Source: Bacteroidales bacterium (GTDB taxonomy: Bacteria; Bacteroidota; Bacteroidia; Bacteroidales; F082). From it: a DNA stretch of 43,728 nucleotides. How positions within the stretch are numbered: position 1 is the first letter of the stretch; each line of letters starts with the position of its first letter. This document shows positions 27,157-34,449 of the stretch, in pieces. Below the pieces are notes generated by a model. That model did no database searches. It was given only the letters and a program-made list of their open reading frames with translations, and was not told the origin of the DNA. The translations under genes and the position numbers were made by a program. The stretch spans positions 1 to 43,728 of the forward strand of contig JASBYY010000023.1 of assembly GCA_029983675.1 (NCBI GenBank), given 5' to 3'.

Positions 27157-29097
27157 TTATTGGTCCAGAACCTGATACTTGCTTACTTCGCTCTTATACT
27201 CCGGCACTATCTCCTTCATCTTCTTCACTATCGCCATGTCATCGAAGGACTCGGAGATGCCGTAAAGGTCTATCTCGTTCTGAAGGACGAAGTCGTAAGG
27301 ATACTTGCGCACGCTTGCCACCTTGATCTTGGGATGCACGGTGGGTTTGGTGGTCTCGGCATCGTTGAGGACTTCTTCGTAGAGTTTCTCGCCATCGCGG
27401 AGGCCGGAGAACTTGATCTCGATGTTTTTAGCGCCTGAGAGTTGTATCATGCGCTTGGCGAGGTCAACGATTCTGACGGGTTTGCCCATGTCCAGGACGA
27501 AGATCTCGCCGCCCTTGCCCATGGTACCTGCTTCGAGCACCAGACGGCAAGCCTCGGGGATGAGCATGAAGTAACGGATGATATCGGGGTGGGTGACGAT
27601 TACGGGTCCACCCTTCTTGATCTGGTCCTTGAAGATCGGAATGACCGAGCCATTGCTTCCCAACACATTACCGAAGCGTGTGGTCACAAACTGTGTCGTC
27701 TGCTGGTGGGTGCTGAGCGCCTGACAGTAGATCTCGCAGATGCGCTTTGAGCAGCCCATGACGTTGGTGGGGTTGACGGCCTTGTCGGTGGAGATCATGA
27801 CGAACTTCTTCGTGCCGTACTTCACGGCGAGGTCAGCGATCACGCGCGTACCGTAGATGTTGTTCTGCACGGCCATGGCGGGATTGTCCTCCATCATCGG
27901 CACATGTTTGTAGGCTGCTGCATGGAACACATAATCGGGCTTGTGTTCGCCGAAGATGGTCTCCATCTGTTTCTGGTTGGTGATGGATCCCACGATGGTG
28001 AGTATGGTCTGCTCCTTATGGTTGCTCGCCATGTAGAGACGGACGTTGTGCATGGGTGTCTCGGCCTGGTCGATAAGGATGAGTTCTGAGGGCTTGCACT
28101 TGGCCACCTGTCGGGCCATCTCGCTGCCGATGGAGCCTGCCGCGCCGGTGATGAGTACGCGTTTGCCGCAGAGCATACTGCCGATGGCCTCCATATCGAC
28201 TTCGATCTTCTCACGCGGCATGAGGTCTTCGATCTCCACCTCGTGCAGCTGCCGGTGGGTGATGGAGTTCTTGCCGTCCCATTCCTCTGCCTCCGACATC
28301 ATCATGATGCGGATGCCCGCCTGCATGATCTCGCCAATCATCTGGGGGTTGTTGCGGAACATCTCGCTCTTCAACGGTGAAACGATCAGCACCTTCACCC
28401 CTTGTTCGGTCAGTTTCTTGGCAATACCTTCACCGTTGAGGTACACTTTCTTTCCCATGAGGTAAACGTCCTTCATCTCCACATCATCACTGATAAAGCA
28501 CTTCTGCACATAGGCCATGCCCTTGTCTTCAGGGGTGTTGTCGTCCAGGGAGACACCGCCCGCCTGGGTGTCGTTGATGCTGTTGGCCAGTGAGATGCCG
28601 TCCGCCTTGGTGCCATAGATCGCCACAGGGAGTGTCGTGCCGGTATGTATACTCTCTAAGAGCGACTTCGCGACGATACGCCCCACCCACATCATCAGCG
28701 TGGAAAGCCCGAACATGCTGCCAAACAGCCGCAACACATAAGGGTGTTCCTCCGTTGCCACGATCTCGATGGGCAACAGATAATACACTACCGCCACAAC
28801 CAATGTGGCACACAGGTTGGCGTACAACACCCTGCGCAGATCCTGATAGGAGGAGTAGCGCACGATGCAGGTGTAGGTGTGGAAAACGCGGAAGAAGATG
28901 GCGTACACCACCGCAGCCATCATAATCCATCCCGTGAACGGCCAAAAGTAGTGCGTGAAGTTGAGTCCTCCCTCTTGAAGGTAGGCCCCGACATACCCAG
29001 AAAACATCACGATAACGCAATCCAACGCCAAGAGACACCAAAATGGCAGCGCCCTCTTGGTGAAATACCAGCTGAACAGTTTACTTAGCATACTCAT
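27157..29097 (-). CDS. Membrane NDP-sugar 4,6-dehydratase/epimerase (CapD/PglF/WbpM-like)
   Basis: A 646-residue inner-membrane enzyme. Four transmembrane helices (about 15-135) come first, then a CoA-binding-like NAD domain, then the catalytic short-chain-dehydrogenase domain (about 305-600) with nucleotide motif LITGAAGSIGSEMARQ, the FHAAAYKHVPMMEDNP block and STDKAVNPTNVMGCSKR, where this subfamily has its modified catalytic set. Homologues such as PglF, WbpM and FlaA1-related proteins convert UDP-GlcNAc to a 4-keto-6-deoxy sugar. With the aminotransferase upstream this would make a UDP-4-amino-sugar for surface glycan. A 415-base gene-free gap separates it from that gene. The exact product stereochemistry is not readable. 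Confidence 0.92.
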   Translation of the reverse strand: MSMLSKLFSWYFTKRALPFWCLLALDCVIVMFSGYVGAYLQEGGLNFTHYFWPFTGWIMMAAVVYAIFFRVFHTYTCIVRYSSYQDLRRVLYANLCATLVVAVVYYLLPIEIVATEEHPYVLRLFGSMFGLSTLMMWVGRIVAKSLLESIHTGTTLPVAIYGTKADGISLANSINDTQAGGVSLDDNTPEDKGMAYVQKCFISDDVEMKDVYLMGKKVYLNGEGIAKKLTEQGVKVLIVSPLKSEMFRNNPQMIGEIMQAGIRIMMMSEAEEWDGKNSITHRQLHEVEIEDLMPREKIEVDMEAIGSMLCGKRVLITGAAGSIGSEMARQVAKCKPSELILIDQAETPMHNVRLYMASNHKEQTILTIVGSITNQKQMETIFGEHKPDYVFHAAAYKHVPMMEDNPAMAVQNNIYGTRVIADLAVKYGTKKFVMISTDKAVNPTNVMGCSKRICEIYCQALSTHQQTTQFVTTRFGNVLGSNGSVIPIFKDQIKKGGPVIVTHPDIIRYFMLIPEACRLVLEAGTMGKGGEIFVLDMGKPVRIVDLAKRMIQLSGAKNIEIKFSGLRDGEKLYEEVLNDAETTKPTVHPKIKVASVRKYPYDFVLQNEIDLYGISESFDDMAIVKKMKEIVPEYKSEVSKYQVLDQ

Positions 29098-29512
29098 TTG
29101 ATCTCATTGTAGCACGCAATGGCACAGGACCCGAGCCTCTCGTTTGTCCGAAAGCCCTCGAAAGTTCCACCCGTGCAGGTGTTTTGGATTTCTATTTGTC
29201 ATGATTTCTTCCATGCGATAAGAAATGCCGCACATGACTAACGGCACGATGGTTTATTAATGCTGTATTTTTCAATCTACACTACCTTTGCTCCGACGAG
29301 CATTGCGATAGCGGGAATCTCAGGCCTTACGAAAAGGCTGTTGAATGCTTGCCATAAAGCTGTTGTTCTTTTGGCTTTATCTCCTTGTGTGGAGATTCCG
29401 TGTAGGTCCCAAATCAAGTTTGGGATGTGACACGGATTGACGGCGTTTGAGAGGTGCCATGGAAGAACCCAACGCTACACCATTCAAAACAGTTTCTATG
29501 CTTATCTCATCC
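29098..29512. other. Gene-free gap with nested palindrome
   Basis: No coding frame is convincing here. It holds a family A right-half relative (29393-29440) whose ATTCCGTGT/ACACGGAT arms enclose a second palindrome TCCCAAATCAAGTTTGGGA. There is also a plus-strand TACCTTTG (29283-29290) that looks like a -7 box with no gene behind it. It separates two genes expected to be cotranscribed. Confidence 0.6.
29393..29440. repeat. Dispersed repeat family A, nested variant
   Basis: GATTCCGTGT and ACACGGATTGAC form the outer arms; TCCCAAA/TTTGGGA arms around TCAAG form an inner hairpin, as if one core had inserted into another. Confidence 0.6.
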
Positions 29513-30787
29513 TTACGCTATCGCCTCCTTGATGCAATCCACGATGTACCGTACATCCTCATCGGTGACATAGGGGCCTGCCGGGAGACAGAAGCCGACC
29601 TTGAAGATATTTTCTTCGATGCCATTGGTATAGACAGGGGCACCCGCATATACGGGCTGCTTGTGCATGGGTTTCCATACGGGGCGGCACTCCACCTTCT
29701 TGCCCAGCATGAAGACGCGCAACGCCTCCACATTCTCGTTGGGCTGGCAGTCGGTGATGGCGGGGCTAACGGCATGGATGACGCCGGCAGCCCCTCCCAC
29801 GGCCGTCTTGACGACTTCCTTATAGGCGTTCTCCTGTCCTTGAACCCGGACATCGGTGTCCATGGTGGCGGCACAGAGCCAGAAGTTGCCGTCATAACGC
29901 GGATCGGCAGGCTGCTTATGGATGTGTATGCCCTTGACCCCCTTGAGGAGTTCCTCATAAAGCGCCTGCACATGTTTGTGGTGGGCGATATGTTGGTCGA
30001 GAACCGTCATCTGGCCACGGCCAATGCCTGCACAGACATTGCTCATGCGGTAGTTATAACCGATGGCGGTATGTTCGTAGTACGGATAGGCGTCGCGTGC
30101 CTGGGTGGCGTACCACATGATTTCGTCGGCATCTTCCTTTGAGCGACAGATGAGCGCACCGCCGCCGGAGGTGGTGATCATCTTGTTGCCGTTGAAGGAG
30201 AGCACGCCATACTTGCCGAAGGTGCCGAGCACCTGTCCGTCGAACCTCGAACCCATACCCTCGGCCGCATCCTCCACCACAGGGATGCCGTAGGTGTCGG
30301 CCATCGCCATGATCTCGTCGATGCGATACGGCATGCCATAGAGTGCCACAGGCACTATGGCCTTGGGGTACTTGCCCGTCTTTGCCTTACGGTCGATGAT
30401 GGCCTTCTCCAAGAGCGCGGGATCCATGTTCCAAGTATCGCCCTCCGAACCCACGAACACCGGCTTGGCGCCGAGGTAGGTGATGGGATGGCTGGAAGCG
30501 CAGAAAGTGAACGACTGCACCAGCACCTCATCGCCGGGACCCACGCCACAGTTGAGGAGGGCAAGGTGAACGGCAGCAGTTCCAGAATTTAATGCAACTA
30601 CTTTCCTGCTGACTTGCCGGGCATCGATGCCTCGGCTTACAAATTGCTCTATATCAGCCTCAAAAACATCAATATTGGGACCTATGGGAACCACCCAATT
30701 GGTGTCGAACGCCTCTTTCACAAATTTCTGTTCCATGCCGTCTTCACTCATGTGAGCGAGACAAAGATATATCATTTTACGTTCCAT
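29513..30787 (-). CDS. DegT/DnrJ/EryC1/StrS-family PLP aminotransferase (sugar aminotransferase)
   Basis: A 424-residue cytosolic enzyme. Family hallmarks: FVKEAFDTNWVVPIGPNIDV at the N-terminus, LNSGTAAVHLALLNCGVGPG (phosphate cup), VVEDAAEGMGSRFDGQ (Asp pairing with the pyridine nitrogen) and GVLSFNGNKMITTSGGG (PLP Lys about 199). Closest in style to PglE/WbpE-type enzymes that aminate 4-keto or 3-keto UDP-sugars. It forms a logical pair with the CapD/PglF-like dehydratase downstream. The start MERKMIYLCLAHMSEDGMEQ is the usual one for this group. A glycosyltransferase remnant ends 14 bases upstream. Confidence 0.92.
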   Translation of the reverse strand: MERKMIYLCLAHMSEDGMEQKFVKEAFDTNWVVPIGPNIDVFEADIEQFVSRGIDARQVSRKVVALNSGTAAVHLALLNCGVGPGDEVLVQSFTFCASSHPITYLGAKPVFVGSEGDTWNMDPALLEKAIIDRKAKTGKYPKAIVPVALYGMPYRIDEIMAMADTYGIPVVEDAAEGMGSRFDGQVLGTFGKYGVLSFNGNKMITTSGGGALICRSKEDADEIMWYATQARDAYPYYEHTAIGYNYRMSNVCAGIGRGQMTVLDQHIAHHKHVQALYEELLKGVKGIHIHKQPADPRYDGNFWLCAATMDTDVRVQGQENAYKEVVKTAVGGAAGVIHAVSPAITDCQPNENVEALRVFMLGKKVECRPVWKPMHKQPVYAGAPVYTNGIEENIFKVGFCLPAGPYVTDEDVRYIVDCIKEAIA

Positions 30788-30800
30788 TGTTATTGAAAAC

Positions 30801-31196
30801 TTATTGTGTATTATTAAGAAGCAATACCTGGATAATGAATTTGACCTAATAATTCACCCCCACCAAATCGTCCTTCATACCTGTCATGTACAAAATCATC
30901 ACCGCACAGAAGCCGAAAGACATGGGTCTCATGTCAACAATCACTTCCCTCCATATATCCATATTTCCCGCCACCATGTTCAACCCCAACAACAGAGCTA
31001 TGGAAAAAAGCACCACTGGACTGAAAGCGACTCCCCCTAACCGAGGGATCTCGAAACGATGTATCTTCCGTTCGTCAGACTCATCGAACAATTTTTTACT
31101 AATGGCCACAAATAACACATGTGGGATGACGATCCTCGTGCACACGGCGCAAAACAGAAAAACCAAAAAACAGTTTACAATCCAAGAAACACTCAT
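30801..31196 (-). pseudogene. Remnant of WecA/MraY-type (GT4) glycosyl-1-phosphate transferase
   Basis: The frame opens at 31196 with a hydrophobic N-terminus and the family block KIHRFEIPRLGGVAFSP (donor-binding loop), further membrane helices and MTGMKDDLVGVNY. A TAG stop (30846-30848) stands where the family continues with a basic residue. In the same frame, VKFIIQVLLL follows, matching the expected K-F-x-x-Q helix, then the sequence ends at TAA (30801) right before the aminotransferase. About two thirds of the usual 320-380 residues are missing. Such enzymes attach the first sugar phosphate to undecaprenyl phosphate, so this locus needs another initiating transferase. Expression of a 116-residue fragment is possible but function unlikely. 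Confidence 0.85.
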
Positions 31197-31203
31197 AATA
31201 TCA

Positions 31204-31755
31204 TCAATCTAAAAATTCAATCATCTCCGGACTCACCTCGACACCCGTAGTGAGCAAACCGGACAGCTCGACAAGCAGACGTTTGACCTTGGAGCCTCGA
31301 ACGGACAACAGATTGCCTTCATAACCGTTGAGCATGCCGCCGACAATACGGATTTTATGCCTGCACATCTCGGGTGTGACCTCTCCCGGAAGAAAGTACT
31401 TCGGGTTGTCCGACGACCGGACCGCATGGATGAACCGGTCCATCTCCAGTTCATTGACGATCATGGGGTTCTTGCTGCCTCCACCCCTTTGGTAACGGTA
31501 TTGAAGGGTGGGGGTAAGCTTGACGATCGGATCGATGACCACCCTTGCGTCGTGAACAAAGAGAAGATCCTGCATAAAGGGGACCTGCACACGCTCATTT
31601 TTCCCGTTTCTGACTTTCAGACACCATTTCATCGGCGTAAACACCTCGACATGTTCCATCTCGAGCTGTTTGTAAGCCGGCATCTTTGCGTTCGAGCGTT
31701 TTAGATCGCGCATCACGTACCAATATATCCTTTTATAGTCTTCAGCAGCTGTCAT
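31204..31755 (-). CDS. UpxY-like NusG-family transcription antiterminator
   Basis: Starting at the ATG at 31755 (MTAAEDYKRIYWYVMRDLKR) gives 183 residues; the frame reaches 31803 without homology. An N-terminal NusG-like domain (YWYVMR..., HVEVFTPMKWCLKV, VPFMQDLLFVHDA) is followed by a C-terminal KOW-like module (KIRIVGGMLNGYEGNLLSVR). In Bacteroides, UpxY proteins are the first gene of each capsular polysaccharide locus and let polymerase pass early terminators in their own operon. Its place as first gene before glycan genes fits. A strong -7 box lies at 31980, leaving a leader of about 220 bases. Whether it acts only on this locus is unknown. Confidence 0.88.
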   Translation of the reverse strand: MTAAEDYKRIYWYVMRDLKRSNAKMPAYKQLEMEHVEVFTPMKWCLKVRNGKNERVQVPFMQDLLFVHDARVVIDPIVKLTPTLQYRYQRGGGSKNPMIVNELEMDRFIHAVRSSDNPKYFLPGEVTPEMCRHKIRIVGGMLNGYEGNLLSVRGSKVKRLLVELSGLLTTGVEVSPEMIEFLD

Positions 31756-31979
31756 CGTTCGGTTCAGGACATTCCTTCTAGTCCTGCAAGATAGTAAAAC
31801 CAATTATTAATCAAGCAGTTACAGTAGGTTTCACAAACAATAAAGGCGTATCGCCCAATTTTGGTACATCTTCTCGCTTTCATCAGAAACAGGTGTTGCC
31901 ATCCAAAAGGAAAGCTTCGTAAAAGGCTCGTCCCCAAGCCTTCAATGAACACCTCTCCCCATTAGAGAAGTAGAACTCG
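31756..31979 (-). promoter_or_regulatory. Long leader of the UpxY-like gene with a hairpin
   Basis: About 220 transcribed but untranslated bases separate the -7 box from the antiterminator gene. The leader contains a hairpin AAGGCT / AGCCTT (plus-strand 31923-31942) followed on the minus strand by TTTT. UpxY proteins act through such leaders, so this is a candidate target or attenuator. The hairpin is short and the T run weak. Confidence 0.4.
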
Positions 31980-31987
31980 CAAAGGTA
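31980..31987 (-). promoter_or_regulatory. Putative -7 box of the glycan locus
   Basis: The reverse strand reads TACCTTTG, an exact TAnnTTTG. It is not flanked by any obvious invertible-promoter inverted repeats of the kind seen in Bacteroides capsule loci. Confidence 0.6.
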
Positions 31988-32416
31988 CGTTTTTTTTGAA
32001 ACTCACAACAAAAAACAATGCAAATATTAACCAAGAATCATAATATTAGTTTTTACAAGATTATTAACTGCAATCGACAAGATAATATCTCATTAATAAT
32101 GAGCAAAATAGCAGTATTTTTCGGATATTTGCCACACAACAGAAAACAGCAAGGCGCCATGCTTTTCATCGTTAATATTAAAAAAATGTTGTAGAACAGA
32201 CCTCTTGCGACGTTTCGACAACACTACAGAACACGCTGTCACCACGGAGGGGAAACCGGATGGTGTGGCGCTTTGGGGTATGCTTCTGGTTCTCACCAAG
32301 AATGAAAGTATCGTTCAAAATTCATGAGGATTCACCTATTGATATGAATGGGTTGAAATGGCATGATGCGGCAAGACGGATACAGTCTAATCAGGCTACA
32401 ATGCTCTACATTCATC

Positions 32417-32512
32417 GTCATCCCGTGCTTGACACGGGATCTCCTTTCGAGGATATGGTTCTATTGGGTTATTACTGTTAGTAATGAGATGCTGAATCAG
32501 GTTCAGCATGAC
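32417..32512. repeat. Dispersed repeat family A, copy near oxyR
   Basis: Left hairpin GTCATCCCGTGCTTGACACG.. (32417-32441) and right hairpin GATGCTGAATCAGGTTCAGC.. (32488-32512). Similarity to the copy at 7366 continues downstream to about 32568, through GACGGAGTCTGATGGAAC. Confidence 0.75.
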
Positions 32513-32587
32513 GGAGTCTGATGGAACGGGACGGGGCGCGGCATGACGGGTACTGACGGGGCATAACAACACTGCACGGTGAATGGA

Positions 32588-32626
32588 GCATCAACGTAGA
32601 GACGTCATGACATAGCGTCACTACAT
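32588..32626. repeat. Dispersed palindromic repeat family B, copy 2
   Basis: GCATCAACGTAGAGACGTCA followed by TGACATAGCGTCACTACAT; a 39-base counterpart of 7302-7340 with the same first 20 bases. Confidence 0.75.
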
Positions 32627-32663
32627 TATTCCACAAATCCACCAAAGTCCTATGAATTCTCCC

Positions 32664-32671
32664 TATCTTTG
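32664..32671 (+). promoter_or_regulatory. Putative -7 box of oxyR
   Basis: TATCTTTG matches TAnnTTTG 21 bases before the ATG at 32693. Confidence 0.6.
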
Positions 32672-32692
32672 CATTGAAAAAATCTATAACCC

Positions 32693-33619
32693 ATGACATT
32701 ACAGCAGTTGGAATACATTGTAGCCGTCGAAAAATACCGGCACTTCGTCAAAGCGGCAGAGGTTTGCGGTGTCACCCAACCCACTTTGAGCACGATGATC
32801 CAAAAATTAGAGGCCGAGCTGAACGCACAGATTTTCGACCGCAACAGCCATCCCGTGAAGCTGACGGCATCGGGAGAAAACATCGTCGGGCAAGCCAAGG
32901 TGATTCTTTACCACGTCGCACAACTCAAGGAAATGGTGTTGGATGAGAAAGAGATGGAAGCGGGCGAGTTGCGTTTGGGCATCATTCCCACAGTAGCGCC
33001 TTACATCATCCCCGGGTTGTTCCGTGTCGTCCATGCGCAGTATTCCGGAATAAAGCTCCGCGTGGTGGAAGCCCGCACAGCGGTATTGGAGGAGAAACTG
33101 GAACGCGCCGAAATCGACATGGCCCTACTTTCCACTCCCTTGAAAAACAACAACCTGCTTGAAATTCCGATATATTACGAGAAGTTCCTCGCCTACGTGT
33201 CGCCCGAAAGCAGTCTGTTTGACAGAGAAACCATCGATATGAAACAGTTGCCTACCGAAGACCTTTGGGTGCTTCAGGAAGGGCATTGCCTCCGAAACCA
33301 AGTGTTGAGCTTTTGCGGCTGCGCAACGAAAAACGCTTCTGTTTACGAAACCGGAAGCATTGCCACCTTGGTGAGAATTGTCGATGAAAACGGCGGGTAC
33401 ACCGTCATTCCCGAACTGCACATCGACATGCTTTCGGGCGAACAGCAAAGCCGCATTCGAAAAATCGTGAATCCGGAGCCTGTCCGCGAAGTCTCCATTG
33501 CCGTCCGGTCCGACTATGTACGAGAGAGGCTGCTCAATATCATGGCAGCCTCTATCCGCGAAATCATTCCGGAAACCATGGTCGATCCCCGTCTGAAAAA
33601 ATTCGCCATCAAGTTATGA
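32693..33619 (+). CDS. oxyR: LysR-family peroxide sensor OxyR
   Basis: A 308-residue LysR-type regulator: N-terminal winged helix (MTLQQLEYIVAVEKYRHFVK, CGVTQPTLSTMIQKLEAEL) and a C-terminal sensing domain. The redox pair is present in LQEGHCLRNQVLSFCGC: Cys199 and Cys208, the same positions and spacing as in E. coli OxyR, plus an extra Cys210. Oxidation to a disulfide should switch it to an activator of peroxide-defence genes. Likely targets in the window are the peroxiredoxin, thioredoxin and trxB genes, but no binding site was identified by eye. The Cys210 is a small variation that might affect resolution chemistry. Confidence 0.95.
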   Translation: MTLQQLEYIVAVEKYRHFVKAAEVCGVTQPTLSTMIQKLEAELNAQIFDRNSHPVKLTASGENIVGQAKVILYHVAQLKEMVLDEKEMEAGELRLGIIPTVAPYIIPGLFRVVHAQYSGIKLRVVEARTAVLEEKLERAEIDMALLSTPLKNNNLLEIPIYYEKFLAYVSPESSLFDRETIDMKQLPTEDLWVLQEGHCLRNQVLSFCGCATKNASVYETGSIATLVRIVDENGGYTVIPELHIDMLSGEQQSRIRKIVNPEPVREVSIAVRSDYVRERLLNIMAASIREIIPETMVDPRLKKFAIKL

Positions 33620-33659
33620 CGGACAGTGATGCAGGGACGGCCTTGTTGTATGATTTCTC

Positions 33660-34142
33660 TTACTTTTTCAACAGCACTTCATCAATCATTTTCACGAAGT
33701 CGGCCTTGCCCAGTGCGCCTTGCACCATCTGCGGCTGACCCGACATTGGGATGAAAAGCAACGATGGAATGGAACGTATGCCGAAAGCGGCCGCCAGCTC
33801 CCTCTCCTTCTCGGTATTGACTTTGTAAATCACAATGCGGTCGCCATACTCACCGGCCAACTCTTCAAGGACGGGCGCCACCATCCTGCATGGGCCACAC
33901 CAAGTTGCATAAAAATCGATGATGACCGGCTTGTCACCGATAAACTTCCATTCTTTCGGGTTTTTCTCATAGTCATACACATGGGCCAAAAACTCCGCCT
34001 TTGTCAATTCCTTTGTCTTCATTTCCGTCTGATTAATTTGTTGTTTTACAATTTGTTTACCGAAGTCCGAGGACTTGTCCTGCGCACATCCGCTCCAAAA
34101 AGAAGCCATGAGCGCGATACCGATTAAAAGAATCCTTTTCAT
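33660..34142 (-). CDS. Thioredoxin-domain lipoprotein
   Basis: Starting at 34142 (MKRILLIGIALMASFWSGCA) gives 160 residues with a lipobox SGC (Cys about 19), so it is probably membrane-anchored in the periplasm. A thioredoxin fold follows (about 50-158) with FYATWCGPCRMVAPVLEELA (active CGPC), the cis-Pro loop in GIRSIPSLLFIP and C-terminal GALGKADFVKMIDEVL. It would reduce or exchange disulfides in exported proteins. A second ATG two codons upstream is possible. It is divergent from the DPP7-type peptidase and convergent with oxyR. Confidence 0.9.
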   Translation of the reverse strand: MKRILLIGIALMASFWSGCAQDKSSDFGKQIVKQQINQTEMKTKELTKAEFLAHVYDYEKNPKEWKFIGDKPVIIDFYATWCGPCRMVAPVLEELAGEYGDRIVIYKVNTEKERELAAAFGIRSIPSLLFIPMSGQPQMVQGALGKADFVKMIDEVLLKK

Positions 34143-34194
34143 GATCATATTAATGTTACTATTACTATCCTTTTTTCCAATTATTTTGACAGTG

Positions 34195-34202
34195 CAAAAA
34201 TA
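34195..34202 (-). promoter_or_regulatory. Putative -7 box of the thioredoxin lipoprotein gene
   Basis: The reverse strand reads TATTTTTG, an exact TAnnTTTG, about 53 bases before the chosen ATG. Confidence 0.55.
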
Positions 34203-34376
34203 CGACACTTTTATTTATTGATTACAACGATATTATCTATACATATATTGATAAAATAAATAATACAATCAAAAATCGGCTTGGGGACAAGGGAAGCGAA
34301 AGAACGAGGTGCACGCCAAAAGGACAAAATCGTGATAAAAATCCTTGCAAAGCCCGGGTGCAGGCTAAAAAACACG

Positions 34377-34384
34377 TATCTTTG
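34377..34384 (+). promoter_or_regulatory. Putative -7 box of the S46 peptidase gene
   Basis: TATCTTTG matches TAnnTTTG about 65 bases before the ATG at 34450. Confidence 0.6.
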
Positions 34385-34449
34385 GCAACCCAAATCCAGA
34401 GCAGTTGGGTTCCTACAACAAAGACACATCATAATAAATCATACCATCA

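Larger units (their letters stand above)
31988..32663. other. Gene-free region upstream of oxyR
   Basis: No supported gene. 31988-32200 is AT-rich; 32417-32626 is filled with dispersed repeats (families A and B). Short frames here have no recognisable product. Confidence 0.6.
34143..34449. other. Divergent regulatory region between thioredoxin lipoprotein and DPP7-type peptidase
   Basis: This AT-rich gap carries two opposed -7 boxes: reverse-strand TATTTTTG (34195-34202) for the thioredoxin gene and TATCTTTG (34377-34384) for the peptidase gene. No ORF within is credible. Confidence 0.65.
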
